From positions 238,614 through 302,613 of the forward strand of contig NZ_VFNX01000004.1 of NCBI RefSeq assembly GCF_006715785.1: 64,000 nucleotides of DNA, in the 5' to 3' direction. Positions 35,926 to 45,277 of this stretch are shown one piece after another. The DNA is from Streptomyces puniciscabiei (GTDB taxonomy: Bacteria > Actinomycetota > Actinomycetes > Streptomycetales > Streptomycetaceae). How positions within the stretch are numbered: the stretch's first letter is position 1; each line of letters begins with the position of its first letter. The notes under the pieces were generated by a model. That model was given only the letters and a program-made list of their open reading frames with translations, did no database searches and had not been told where the DNA came from. The position numbers were made by a program, and so were the translations under genes.

Positions 35926-36501
35926 GATCCCCTGGTGGGGCGGATCGCCGCCCGCGTCCGGACCGAGCGGGAGAGGCGGCGCTGGACCCTGGCCCAGCTC
36001 GCGGACGTCTCCGGTGTGTCGCCGGCCATGATCAGCCGCATCGAGCGGGGCGAGAGCAGCCCCACCGCCGTCGTCCTCGGCAAGCTGTCGGCCGCCTTCC
36101 AGCTCAGCATCGCCTCGCTGCTCGCCCTGGCCGAGGGGACGCCGGACGACGCGCAGGGCGTGACCGGCGTGCGTCGTCGGACCGACACGGCCGAATGGCA
36201 GGACCCCGGCACCGGTTACCGGCGCCGCCAGATCACCGGCCCGCACTTTCCGGCCGAGGTCGCCGAGATCCGCCTGCCCGCCGGGGCCGAGGTGCCGTAT
36301 CCGGCAGCCGCCTTCGCCTTCGTCCGGCAGGTCGTCTGGGTCCTGGACGGGCATCTGACCTTCCACGACGGCGACACGGTCCACGAACTCGGCCCCGGCG
36401 ACACCGTCGAACTCGGCGAGCCCACCGAGCGCGTCTTCGCCAACACCACCGACACGGAGTGCCGCTACGCGGTGATCCTCACCCGCGGCACGCAGCCATG
36501 A
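35911..36501 (+). CDS. XRE-family regulator with C-terminal cupin domain
   Basis: 196 residues. Helix-turn-helix RRWTLAQLADVSGVSPAMIS then RIERGESSPTAVVLGKLSAA (residues about 20-65) and a cupin (about 110-190: QVVWVLDGHLTFHDGDTVHE, LGPGDTVELGEPTERVFANT). Regulators of this type control adjacent transport or acetyltransferase genes. Its stop overlaps the ATG of the following MFS remnant (ATGA), indicating an operon; the GNAT gene diverges from it. No ribosome site is visible, in line with leaderless translation. Confidence 0.92.
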   Translation: MPNIVDPLVGRIAARVRTERERRRWTLAQLADVSGVSPAMISRIERGESSPTAVVLGKLSAAFQLSIASLLALAEGTPDDAQGVTGVRRRTDTAEWQDPGTGYRRRQITGPHFPAEVAEIRLPAGAEVPYPAAAFAFVRQVVWVLDGHLTFHDGDTVHELGPGDTVELGEPTERVFANTTDTECRYAVILTRGTQP

Positions 36502-37451
36502 CCCGTGCCTTCCCCGGACCGGCACGCGGCTCCTCGCCTCCATGGCCGGAACGGCGATCGCGAACAACTACGCCGTCCAGCCCGCGCTCACGGCCCGCGC
36601 CGCCGAACTGGACGTCGCGCTCTCCGTGACCCGCCTCGTACCCACCGCCGCGCTCGCCGGCTGCATGACCGGCTTCGCGCTGCTGCTTCCCCTCACCGAT
36701 CACTTCGCCCCCAACCGCCCGGTCGCCGTCCAGCTCACCGCCCTGGCGCCGCCCTCGCCCTCGTCGCGTCGGCCTGCGGCCCCGTCGTTCTCCTGACCGC
36801 GTACCTGCTCATCGGGGCGGCCGCGAGTGTCGGGGCCGGACGCCGCGGAACCGGCGTCGCCACGCTGTCCGCCGGTATGTCGGCCGGCATCCTGCTCAGC
36901 CGCCTGGCGGGAGGAGCACACACCGGCATCGTGGGCCGGCGCCGCATGCTCCCGCCGTCGCAGCCCTCGCCCTGCTCGGCGCGATCACCGCGGCCGCCCG
37001 CCCGCCCCGGGAACGGCCGACCGCCGAACGGGGTTACGGGGCCGCTCTGCTGACTCTGCCTCCGTTGCCGCGCCGGTTTCCGGAACTGCGCCGCGCGGTG
37101 GCCGTCGGCGGCCTGTGGTGCTTCGCCATCAACATCATCTGCGTCGCCCTCGCCCTCGCGCTCGGTCTGCCCCAGCCGCCCTACTCCCTCGACCCGACCG
37201 GCATCGGCCGCTACAGCCTGGCCGGACTCCTCGGGCTTCGCCGCGCTCCCGCTCACCGGACGGCTCACCGACCGGTACAGCCCGGCCACGGTGATCACCG
37301 CCGTCATGCCGGCCGCGGCAGCCGAACCGCGCTGTCGGCCACCGGCCTGGGCACCCCGCCGGCCACCGCCCTCGGACTCGCCCTCGTCGACGCCGGCTGT
37401 CTCACCGCCCTTACCCCGCTCCGCTCCGGACGCGACCTGCCCAGCCCATGA
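36498..37451 (+). pseudogene. MFS transporter remnant
   Basis: ATG 36498 overlaps the XRE stop, but the protein can only be read by changing frame at least four times: MTRAFP, then LASMAGTAIANNYAVQPALT, then ALALVASACGPVVLLTAYLL with GVATLSAGMSAGILLSRLAG, then RFPELRRAVAVGGLWCFAIN and TALSATGLGTPPATALGLAL. These are the N-terminal half and central loop of a sugar-efflux-like MFS protein. The last helices are missing: the frame meets the start region of the SpoIIE gene at about 37450. Confidence 0.7.
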
Positions 37452-37641
37452 ACGGAGCCGAGGACCTTCCGGCGCCCGTGACGATCGCGGGGCGGGCGAC
37501 GGCGTGCCGATCGCCGCGCGGGGGCGTAGCGTGCCCATAGGAGTGGGCCGGTGGGAACCGGCGCGCCGACCCGCGCTGCCCGGTCCGAGGCCCCTCCGCG
37601 TGACGTTGCAGGAGGCGCGGCTGCCAGGCTGGAGGCGCCAT

Positions 37642-39759
37642 GTGACCAGTGCGGATGCCGGGGCGGCGGAGGCGGAGGCACTGGATGCCGCGTTCGCCGA
37701 CGCCGTACGCCGGACGGGCGCGGCCATCGGCGGTCTGTACCTTCTCACCCTCGACGAGGAGCAGCTCTTCCTGGACGTGCTGTACGGGGCACCCGCCGAG
37801 TTCGCGGCGCCGTGGGTGAGGATTCCGGTGACCTCTCCGGCGCCGGTGGCCGACGCGGTGCGTGAGGATCGCATGGTGTGGGTGGCCACCCAGGAGGAGG
37901 CGGCCCGCCGCTATCCGCGCACCGCCCTGGCGCTGCCGTACCCGCTCGCGCTCGCCGCCGCACCGGTCAGCGGCGTCCGCCGGTGGGGAGCCCTGCTGCT
38001 GATGTGGCCGGCCAGCCGGCCGCCGTACATGACCGAGCGGGAGCGCGGGCACATCATGTCCGGCTGCGGACGCCTGGCCCGGCTGATCGAGGAGGCCGTC
38101 GCACACGGACGGTTCCCGGCCCCTCGTGACCTCCCGCGCACCCTCCCCGCGGAAGGGGGCCGCCAGGCCGCGGGTCCGCCGCTGGCCGCCGCCGACTTCA
38201 TCGAGCGCCTGCCGGGCGGCAGTTGCGCGCTGGACCTGGAGGGACACTTCACCTACCTGAGCGCGGGCGCCTGCGAACTGCTGGGCCGCGACGCCGGCGA
38301 ACTGCTGGGCACGCTGCCGTGGCAGTCCCTGCGCTGGCTGGACGACCCGACGTACGAGGACCGCTACCGCGCCGCGGTCATCAGCCGGGAGCCCGTCGTC
38401 TTCACGGCGTGCCGCCCGCCGGACCGCTGGCTGGACTTCCATCTGTATCCGGACGCCAGCGGCATCAGCGTCCGCATCATGCCCTGCGGTACGCAGCCCC
38501 CGCCCGCCCCGACGCACCCCCACTCGACGCACACCGCCGCACCGGCCCGCGCGGGCCGGCTCTACCAGTTGATGCACCTGGCCGCCGGGCTGACCGAGGT
38601 TGTCGGCGTCCAGGACGTCATCAACCTCGTCGCCGACCAGATCTTGACCGCCTTCGGCGCGCAGGGACTCGTCCTGTCGGCCGCCGACGCCGGGCGGCTG
38701 CGGATCACCGGATACCGCGGTTACGACGCCTCCACCATGGCACGCCTCGACGGCCTGCCTCTGGACACCGCCTTCACCCCGGCCGGGCAGGTCCTCAGCA
38801 GCGGCATCCCCGCCTTCTTCTCCCACTGCGAGGAGATGCGGCGCATCTATCCCGAGGCCTCGCTGATCAGCGGCAAAGAGGCCTGGGCCTTCCTGCCGCT
38901 GATCGTCTCGGGCAGGCCCGTCGGCTGCTGCATCCTGTCCTACGACCGGCCCCACGAGTTCACGGCCGAGGACCGCGCCGTCCTGACCTCGCTCGCGGGC
39001 CTCGTCGGCCAGGCCCTGGACCGCGCCCGCCTCTACGACACCAAACACGACCTCGCCCACAGCCTCCAGCAGGCGCTGCTCCCGCCGGCCCTTCCCGCCG
39101 TCCCCGGCCTGCGGACCGCCGCCCGCTATCTGCCCGCCACCCGGGGCATGGACATCGGCGGAGACTTCTACGACCTGATCAGGCTCGGTGACACCGCCGT
39201 GGCGGCCGTCATCGGCGACGTCCAGGGCCACGACGCGGCCGCGGCCGCTCTCATGGGCCAGGTCCGCACCGCCGTGCACGCCCACTCGACGCTCGGCGCC
39301 CCGGACCGGGTGCTGTCCGCGACCAACCGGCTCCTCACGGATCTCGGCGCCGACCTGTTCACCAGTTGCCTGTACGCCCACCTGGACTTCGCCGCAGGTA
39401 GCGTGACGCTGGCCAGCGCCGGTCACCCGCCACCGATCGTGCGCCTGCCCGACAGCGGCACACGGCCGCTGGACATGCCTCCCGGGCCCCTCCTCGGCAT
39501 CGACGCGGACGCCGTCTTCCCCGTGACCGAGGTCCCCCTCGCCCCCGGGCTCATGCTCGCCTGCTACACCGACGGCCTCGTCGAAACACCGGGAGTCGAC
39601 CTCGACGACTCCATCGCCGCCCTCACCCGCCAACTCGCCCAGGAGGACGGCCTCGACCTGGACGCGCTCATCGACACCCTGGTCGGGGCGACGGGCAGCC
39701 ACCGGCAGCGCACCGACGACATCGCCCTGCTGGTCCTGCACTTCCTCGGGCGCCCGTGA
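37642..39759 (+). CDS. GAF-PAS-GAF-SpoIIE phosphatase
   Basis: 705 residues. The order is a divergent GAF (about 10-165), PAS (185-290: LPGGSCALDLEGHFTYLSAG), GAF (300-470: LYQLMHLAAGLTEVVGVQDV, AWAFLPLIVSGRPVGCCILS) and a PP2C/SpoIIE domain (about 475-705: HSLQQALLPPALPAVPGLRT, MDIGGDFYDLI, VIGDVQGHDAAAAA, RTDDIALLVLHF). SpoIIE-type phosphatases dephosphorylate anti-anti-sigma factors; GAF and PAS sense an unidentified signal. GTG 37642 has GGAGG 6 bases upstream; the open frame reaches further back over the MFS remnant but has no ribosome site. Confidence 0.88.
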   Translation: MTSADAGAAEAEALDAAFADAVRRTGAAIGGLYLLTLDEEQLFLDVLYGAPAEFAAPWVRIPVTSPAPVADAVREDRMVWVATQEEAARRYPRTALALPYPLALAAAPVSGVRRWGALLLMWPASRPPYMTERERGHIMSGCGRLARLIEEAVAHGRFPAPRDLPRTLPAEGGRQAAGPPLAAADFIERLPGGSCALDLEGHFTYLSAGACELLGRDAGELLGTLPWQSLRWLDDPTYEDRYRAAVISREPVVFTACRPPDRWLDFHLYPDASGISVRIMPCGTQPPPAPTHPHSTHTAAPARAGRLYQLMHLAAGLTEVVGVQDVINLVADQILTAFGAQGLVLSAADAGRLRITGYRGYDASTMARLDGLPLDTAFTPAGQVLSSGIPAFFSHCEEMRRIYPEASLISGKEAWAFLPLIVSGRPVGCCILSYDRPHEFTAEDRAVLTSLAGLVGQALDRARLYDTKHDLAHSLQQALLPPALPAVPGLRTAARYLPATRGMDIGGDFYDLIRLGDTAVAAVIGDVQGHDAAAAALMGQVRTAVHAHSTLGAPDRVLSATNRLLTDLGADLFTSCLYAHLDFAAGSVTLASAGHPPPIVRLPDSGTRPLDMPPGPLLGIDADAVFPVTEVPLAPGLMLACYTDGLVETPGVDLDDSIAALTRQLAQEDGLDLDALIDTLVGATGSHRQRTDDIALLVLHFLGRP

Positions 39760-39814
39760 CGTCCGTTCGGCGCGCCCAGGGTGCTGGGCCCCGCCACGCA
39801 TCGGCCGAGGCGTC

Positions 39815-40843
39815 TCAGGTCGACTCCCGCACCACCAGCCGGCACGGCACCGTGTGCACCCCGGGCATCGCGTCCGAGTCGATCGCCTCGAGCAGGCGCA
39901 GCGCCGCGATCCGCCCGATCTCGGTGAGGTTCATGTCGATCGTGGTGAGCGGAGGACGGCTCGCCAGCGCCATGGTGTCCCAGTTGTCGTAGCCGACGAC
40001 GGCGATGTCACCGGGGACGGCCACCCCGCGTTCCCGCAGGGTGTCGGCCACACCCCGGGCGATCTGGTCGTTGCCGCAGAAGAACGCGTCCGTGTCCGGG
40101 GCCGTACGCAGCACCGCGTCGGCGGCACGGCGGCCCCACGCCTCGCTCCACTCGCCGAAGTGGACGCGGCCCGTCGACAGGCCGAGCGACGCGGCCTGAA
40201 GGTGTGCCACCGCGTGACGGGCGCGGTCGCGGGCGGCGGCGTGGTGCTCGGGGCCGGTGACATGGGCGATGCGGGTACGGCCGGTTGCCAGCAGGTGTTC
40301 CGTCGCCAGCCGGGCTCCGCCCTGGTCGTCGGAGACCACGGAGGTGTCCGCGGGGTCGGTGGAGGGGGAGAGGGCGTAGACCACCGGGATCGACTCCAGG
40401 CCGGTCACGCCGGCCAGGGGTGCACGCGCGTCGGTGCGGCGGCCGGTGACGATGATGCCGTCCACCCGGCGGTCCAGCAGGTTGCGCAGATGGTGCTGTT
40501 CGCGGATCGCGTCGCCCCGGGTGTCGCACAGGAGCACGGAGATCTTGCCGGCGCCGAGCGCGTCCTCGGCGCCGAGCAGCACGGGGGTGCTGAACCGGCC
40601 GATGCCGTCGGTCGTCACCAGGCCGACCGTCCAGCTGCGGCCGGTGTGCAGGCTCTGCGCCTGCTGGTTGGGACGGAAGCCGAGAGCCGCCACCGCGTCC
40701 AGCACCCGCTGCCGGGTCTCCGGACGCATCCGCCCCCCGCCGTTGAGCGCCTTGGACGCCGTGCCCACACTGACGCCCGCCAGCGCGGCGACATCGGTGA
40801 GCCGGGCGCGGCCGGTGGGCGGGGTGCCAGGAGCAGAGGTCAC
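39815..40843 (-). CDS. LacI-family repressor of the arabinoside locus
   Basis: 342 residues. Helix-turn-helix RLTDVAALAGVSVGTASKAL (residues about 14-33) with the hinge helix RPNQQAQSLHTGRS, and a periplasmic-binding-protein-like sensor domain (DGIIVTGRRTDARAPLAGVT, VAVVGYDNWDTMALASRP). GTG 40843 was chosen because GGAAAAGG lies upstream; the in-frame TTG 40849 is possible. It diverges from the GH127/ABC operon and probably binds the palindrome at 41013-41030. Confidence 0.93.
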   Translation of the reverse strand: MTSAPGTPPTGRARLTDVAALAGVSVGTASKALNGGGRMRPETRQRVLDAVAALGFRPNQQAQSLHTGRSWTVGLVTTDGIGRFSTPVLLGAEDALGAGKISVLLCDTRGDAIREQHHLRNLLDRRVDGIIVTGRRTDARAPLAGVTGLESIPVVYALSPSTDPADTSVVSDDQGGARLATEHLLATGRTRIAHVTGPEHHAAARDRARHAVAHLQAASLGLSTGRVHFGEWSEAWGRRAADAVLRTAPDTDAFFCGNDQIARGVADTLRERGVAVPGDIAVVGYDNWDTMALASRPPLTTIDMNLTEIGRIAALRLLEAIDSDAMPGVHTVPCRLVVREST

Positions 40844-40976
40844 GAGCAAACCTTTTCCTAGACGATGTCGTCAGTCAACATCCTGGCAGCCGACGGCGCG
40901 CGGTGCCAGCCTGCGGGAGAAAGGCGGGCGTGCGGTACCGGTCTGCAGGCACAAGGAAAAAGTCGTGCCGCGCCTC

Positions 40977-41007
40977 TTGACCGTCGCACGCCGCCGCCCT
41001 CTACTCT
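40977..41007 (+). promoter_or_regulatory. Candidate promoter of the GH127 operon
   Basis: TTGACC (40977-40982) and TACTCT (41002-41007) are spaced by 19 bases; transcription would begin near 41013, inside the palindrome. Confidence 0.4.
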
Positions 41008-41012
41008 CACGG

Positions 41013-41030
41013 TGAGAAAACGGTTTCTCA
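41013..41030. promoter_or_regulatory. LacI-type operator
   Basis: TGAGAAAACGGTTTCTCA is an 18-bp dyad with 16 of 18 positions symmetrical and a central CG, the hallmark of LacI-family sites. It is 58 bases before the GH127 start and overlaps the expected transcription start. A repressor gene diverges 170 bases away. Confidence 0.75.
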
Positions 41031-41087
41031 AATCTGCGATCCGGACGTCGGACGCCGCCGCCGTACGCCACCCATCCCCGGAGAGCC

Positions 41088-43004
41088 ATGCCCAGCTCAC
41101 ACTCCGCCCTGCCGTCCCCGGGCCCCGTCCGTCTGGGACCGGACGCCCGTGCCGCGCTGCGCCCCGCCGTCGCCGGCATCGACGCGGGCTTCTGGCACAC
41201 CCGCCGTGAGGTCAACGCCCGCACCTCCCTTCCGCAGGGACCCGGCCTGCTGGAGTCCGCGGGGAACCTGCACAACCTGCGGCTCGCGGCCGGGACGGCC
41301 GAGGGTGAGTTCCGCGGGGCGTACCCGTTCGTCGACACCGACGTGTACAAGTGGCTGGAGGCCGCCTCCTGGCAGCTCGCCCGCGGCCGGGAAGAGACTC
41401 TCGCGGCGCACGTCGACCGCATCGCCGGCCTCGTCGCCGCGGCCCAGCAGCCCGACGGCTACCTCAACACCTGGTTCCAGCTCCGGGAGAACGGCAAGCG
41501 CTACGAGGACCTGCGCTGGGGGCACGAGCTGTACTGCGCGGGGCATCTCATCCAGGCCGCCGTCGCCCACCACCGGACCACCGGCCGCACCGAACTCCTC
41601 AACGTGGCGGTGAAGTTCGCCGACCACATCGACTCCGTCTTCGGCCCGCCCGGCAGCGGCAGGCCCATCGACGGCATCGACGGCCACCCCGAGATCGAGA
41701 CCGCCCTGGTCGAGCTGTACCGGGAGACCGGTGAGCGCCGCTACCTGGATCTCGCCGGCTACTTCGTCGACCGGCACGGGCACGGCCTGCTCGGTGGCGA
41801 GGCCTACTGCCAGGACCGCGTGCCGCTGCGCGAAGCCACCACCGTCGAGGGTCACGCCGTACGCCAGCTCTATCTGCTCGCGGCCGCCGCCGACCTGGCC
41901 ACCGAGACCGGGGACACCGAACTGGGCGCCGCCGCCGAGCGGTTGTGGCACGCGATGACCACCACCAAGACGCACATCACCGGCGGACTCGGCGCCCACC
42001 ACGACCGGGAGGACTTCGGCGACCCCTACGAGCTGCCCAACGAGCGTGCCTACTGCGAGACCTGCGCCGCGATCGCCTCCGTCCAGTGGAGCTGGCGCAT
42101 GGCCCTGCTCACCGGCGAGGCCCGCTACTCCGACCTCGTCGAACGCACCCTCTACAACGGCTTCCTGGCCGGGGTGTCACTGGATGGGGAGCGCTGGCTG
42201 TACGTGAACCCGCTGCAGGTCCGCGACGGCCACACCGACCCCGGGGGCGACCAGTCGGCCCGTCGCACCCGCTGGTTCCGCTGCGCCTGCTGTCCGCCGA
42301 ACGCCATGCGCCTGCTGGCCAGCTTGGAGCACTACCTCGCCACGAGCGACGAGGGCGGCCTGCAGATCCACCAGTACGTCAGCGGCCGGTACGCCGGCGG
42401 ATCGTACACCGTCCGGGCCGAGACCGGCTATCCGTGGCACGGCTCGATCGCCCTGACCGTCGAGGAGAGCCCGGCCGGCCGTCCCTGGACGCTCTCCCTG
42501 CGCATCCCGCAGTGGTGCCAGGAGTTCCGGGTCCGGTGCGGGGAGCGGACGTACGACCAGGGCGACGCCCCGGTCACCGACGGCTGGCTGCGGCTGACGC
42601 GCGCCTGGGAGCCCGGCGACCGGGTCCTGCTGGAACTCGGCCTCGAACCCCGGCTCACCGCGGCGGACCCCCGCGTGGACGCCGTACGCGCCTCTCTGGC
42701 GATCGAGCGCGGACCGCTCGTGTACTGCGTGGAGCAGGCCGACCACCCCGGCGGCGGACTGGACGACATCGTCCTCGACCCCAGCCGTCCGCTCGCCGTG
42801 AAGCACCGCCCGGATCTCCTCGGCGGTGTCACCACGGTCGTGGCCGCCGGCCGGCGGCGGCACATCCCCGACGCGGGCTGGTGGCCGTACACCTCCGCCC
42901 CCGCCCCGCAGGGCGGCGAGCCCGTCGAACTCATGGCCGTCCCCTACTACGCCTGGGCCAACCGCGTGGACGGCAGCATGCGCGTCTGGCTGCCCACCTG
43001 CTGA
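41088..43004 (+). CDS. GH127-type beta-L-arabinofuranosidase
   Basis: 638 residues, no signal peptide, so cytosolic. The (alpha/alpha)6 barrel contains the zinc-cysteine centre of HypBA1-like enzymes: Glu324 and Cys326 in ERAYCETCAA and Cys401/Cys402 in CACCPPN correspond to HypBA1 Glu338, Cys340, Cys417 and Cys418. In that family a zinc-held cysteine is the nucleophile. It would release beta-L-arabinofuranose from imported oligosaccharides. GGAGAG precedes ATG 41088. First gene of the operon with the ABC importer and the secreted glycosidase. Confidence 0.9.
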   Translation: MPSSHSALPSPGPVRLGPDARAALRPAVAGIDAGFWHTRREVNARTSLPQGPGLLESAGNLHNLRLAAGTAEGEFRGAYPFVDTDVYKWLEAASWQLARGREETLAAHVDRIAGLVAAAQQPDGYLNTWFQLRENGKRYEDLRWGHELYCAGHLIQAAVAHHRTTGRTELLNVAVKFADHIDSVFGPPGSGRPIDGIDGHPEIETALVELYRETGERRYLDLAGYFVDRHGHGLLGGEAYCQDRVPLREATTVEGHAVRQLYLLAAAADLATETGDTELGAAAERLWHAMTTTKTHITGGLGAHHDREDFGDPYELPNERAYCETCAAIASVQWSWRMALLTGEARYSDLVERTLYNGFLAGVSLDGERWLYVNPLQVRDGHTDPGGDQSARRTRWFRCACCPPNAMRLLASLEHYLATSDEGGLQIHQYVSGRYAGGSYTVRAETGYPWHGSIALTVEESPAGRPWTLSLRIPQWCQEFRVRCGERTYDQGDAPVTDGWLRLTRAWEPGDRVLLELGLEPRLTAADPRVDAVRASLAIERGPLVYCVEQADHPGGGLDDIVLDPSRPLAVKHRPDLLGGVTTVVAAGRRRHIPDAGWWPYTSAPAPQGGEPVELMAVPYYAWANRVDGSMRVWLPTC

Positions 43005-43049
43005 ACACCGCTCCCTCTCCACGACGCCCTACGACAACGAGGTCCTCCC

Positions 43050-44294
43050 GTGATACCCACCCGCCGCACTCTCGTCGCCGCGCTGGCCGCCGTCGGCACC
43101 CTCGCCTCGCTCACCGCCTGCGGAGGCGGCTCCGGTTCCTCGTCCTCCTCCGGCCGGGCCGGCGGGACGTACACCTTCTGGGACCCCTACCCCCAGTTCG
43201 ACGCCTCCTCCGCGTGGGGCAGGCGCGTCAGTGCGTGCGGCACCCAGGCCGGGGTGAAGGTCAGGCGCACCGCGTACGACACCACGGACCTGGGCAACAA
43301 GGCCCTGCTGGCCGCCCAGCAGGGCAACGCGCCGGACGTGATGCTCGTCGACAACCCGGTGGTCTCCACGCTGGTGGAGGCGGGCATCCTGAACAAGACG
43401 AGCGACCTCGGCCTGGACACAAGGGCGGTCCAGAAGAACATCATCGGCGCGGGCACCATCGACGGCTCCGCGTACGGCGTCCCCGTCGGCGCCAACACCC
43501 TCGCCCTGTACTACAACAAGAAGGTCCTGTCCGCCGCGGGCGTCGACCCGGCCTCGGTCAAGGACTGGAACTCGCTCACCGCCGCGCTGAAGAAGGTCAG
43601 GGCGGCGGGGAAGAAGGGCATCACCTTCTCCGCGATCAACACCGAGGAGGGCAGCTTCCAGTTCCTGCCCTGGTTCTGGGGCGCCGGCGGTGACCTGACC
43701 AAGCTGAACTCGCCGAAGGGCGTCGCCGCGCTGACCCTGTGGAAGCAATGGGTGGACGCGGGATACGCGCCCAAGGACGTGCTGCAGAACACCCAGACCA
43801 CCAGCTGGCAGGAGTTCGCCACGGGCACGTACGCGTTCGGCGAGAACGGCACCTGGCAGCTCGGCAACGCCGGGAAGGCCGGCTTCGACTACGGCATCCT
43901 CAACATCCCCGCGCAGAAGGGCGGTTCGGCGCCGGTGCCGACCGGCGGCGAGTTCGTCACCCTCCCCGTGCAGAAGGACACCGCTCGCTACGACGTCAGC
44001 AAGAAGATCGTCACCTGTCTCACCAGCGACGCGAACCTGCTGGCGACCGACACGACCCTGATGTACGTCGCCCCCACGGCGGCCGTACAGGCCCAGCAGG
44101 TCAAGCGGAACCCCAAGCTCAAGCCCTGGGTGGACGCGGTGTCCGCGGCCCGCGGCCGGACGAGCGACGGCCTGGGCACGAAGTACCCGACGATCTCCCA
44201 GCCGATGTGGACGGCCGTCCAGGCGGCGCTCTCGGGCGGCAAGAACCCGCAGGCCGCCATGGACACGGCGCAGGCCGCGGCCGCCAAGGGCTGA
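43050..44294 (+). CDS. Sugar ABC transporter substrate-binding lipoprotein
   Basis: 414 residues. Signal with lipobox LASLTAC (Cys24) and a Ser/Gly linker; the binding protein fold follows (TYTFWDPYPQFDASSAWGRR, TIDGSAYGVPVGANTLALYY, GTYAFGENGTWQLGNAG). Cluster-1 solute-binding protein for oligosaccharides. GTG 43050 is preceded by AACGAGG. It passes its ligand to the two permeases that follow. Confidence 0.93.
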   Translation: MIPTRRTLVAALAAVGTLASLTACGGGSGSSSSSGRAGGTYTFWDPYPQFDASSAWGRRVSACGTQAGVKVRRTAYDTTDLGNKALLAAQQGNAPDVMLVDNPVVSTLVEAGILNKTSDLGLDTRAVQKNIIGAGTIDGSAYGVPVGANTLALYYNKKVLSAAGVDPASVKDWNSLTAALKKVRAAGKKGITFSAINTEEGSFQFLPWFWGAGGDLTKLNSPKGVAALTLWKQWVDAGYAPKDVLQNTQTTSWQEFATGTYAFGENGTWQLGNAGKAGFDYGILNIPAQKGGSAPVPTGGEFVTLPVQKDTARYDVSKKIVTCLTSDANLLATDTTLMYVAPTAAVQAQQVKRNPKLKPWVDAVSAARGRTSDGLGTKYPTISQPMWTAVQAALSGGKNPQAAMDTAQAAAAKG

Positions 44295-44308
44295 TCCGGG
44301 GAGCTCAC

Positions 44309-45277
44309 ATGACCACCGCCCGCACAGACCGACCGCAACGGTCCCCGGCGGCACCCAGGACGCGCGCCGCCGACCCGCTGGTCCTGGGGCGCCGCCGACG
44401 GCGCAGGAGCCGGCTGACCGCCTTCGCCTTCGTCGCCCCGCTCGTCGCCTACCTCGCCGCCTTCTACCTCTACCCCCTCTACCGCAACCTCGACCTGAGC
44501 CTGCGCGACTACACCGTCCGCTCCTTCGTCACCGGTGACGCGCCCTTCTCCGGCTGGGACAACTTCCGGAAGGTGCTGGACGATCCGGCGTTCGGCCCGG
44601 CGATACGGCACACGATGGTCTTCACCTTCGTGTCGATCGCGTTCCAGTACGCCATCGGACTCGCCCTCGCGGTCTTCTTCGACCGGCGCTTCAGGCTGTC
44701 GGCCGTCCTGCGCGCGCTGTTCCTGGTCCCATGGCTGCTGCCGCTGATCGTGTCGGCGTCGACCTGGTCCTGGATGTTCAACAGCGAGTCCGGCGTGGTG
44801 AACTACTTCCTGCACTTCTTCGGCGTGGATCCCATCGGCTGGCTCACCTCCCCCGACTGGGCCCTGACCTCGGTCGTCGTCGCCAACATCTGGATCGGCA
44901 TCCCGTTCAACCTGGTCATCCTCCACAGCGGACTGCAGAACATCCCGGCCGAGCTGTACGAGGCGGCCTCCCTGGACGGCGCGAGCGCCTGGCAGCAGTT
45001 CCGGCGCATCACCTTCCCGCTGCTGCGCCCGGTGTCGGCGATCACCCTGCTCCTCGGTCTCGTGTACACCCTCAAGGTCTTCGACCTGATCTGGATCATG
45101 ACCAAGGGCGGCCCCGGCGACGCCTCCGCCACCCTGGCGACCTGGTCCTACCAACTGGGCTTCGGGACGCTGCTGCCCCGGTTCGGACCGGGTGCCGCGG
45201 TCGGCGACATCCTCATCCTGATCGCCCTCGTCTTCGGGCTGCTGTACGTCCGTGTCCAGAGGAGGCAGGAAGCGTGA
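44309..45277 (+). CDS. Sugar ABC transporter permease (MalF-like)
   Basis: 322 residues, six membrane segments. The EAA motif region is ELYEAASLDGASAWQQFRRI followed by TFPLLRPVSA. GGGGAG precedes ATG 44309. Its stop overlaps the GTG of the next permease. No ATPase gene is present in the operon; in Streptomyces a shared ATPase such as MsiK normally energises these importers. Confidence 0.94.
   Translation: MTTARTDRPQRSPAAPRTRAADPLVLGRRRRRRSRLTAFAFVAPLVAYLAAFYLYPLYRNLDLSLRDYTVRSFVTGDAPFSGWDNFRKVLDDPAFGPAIRHTMVFTFVSIAFQYAIGLALAVFFDRRFRLSAVLRALFLVPWLLPLIVSASTWSWMFNSESGVVNYFLHFFGVDPIGWLTSPDWALTSVVVANIWIGIPFNLVILHSGLQNIPAELYEAASLDGASAWQQFRRITFPLLRPVSAITLLLGLVYTLKVFDLIWIMTKGGPGDASATLATWSYQLGFGTLLPRFGPGAAVGDILILIALVFGLLYVRVQRRQEA

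Noticed and set aside
39774..39789. Hairpin GCCCAG/CTGGGC between the SpoIIE and LacI genes
   Set aside because: Six-base arms with a 4-base loop are common by chance at this GC content; not called as a terminator.
37411..39801. Open minus-strand frame of 796 codons opposite the SpoIIE gene
   Set aside because: No recognisable domain; plus-strand gene has all PP2C motifs.
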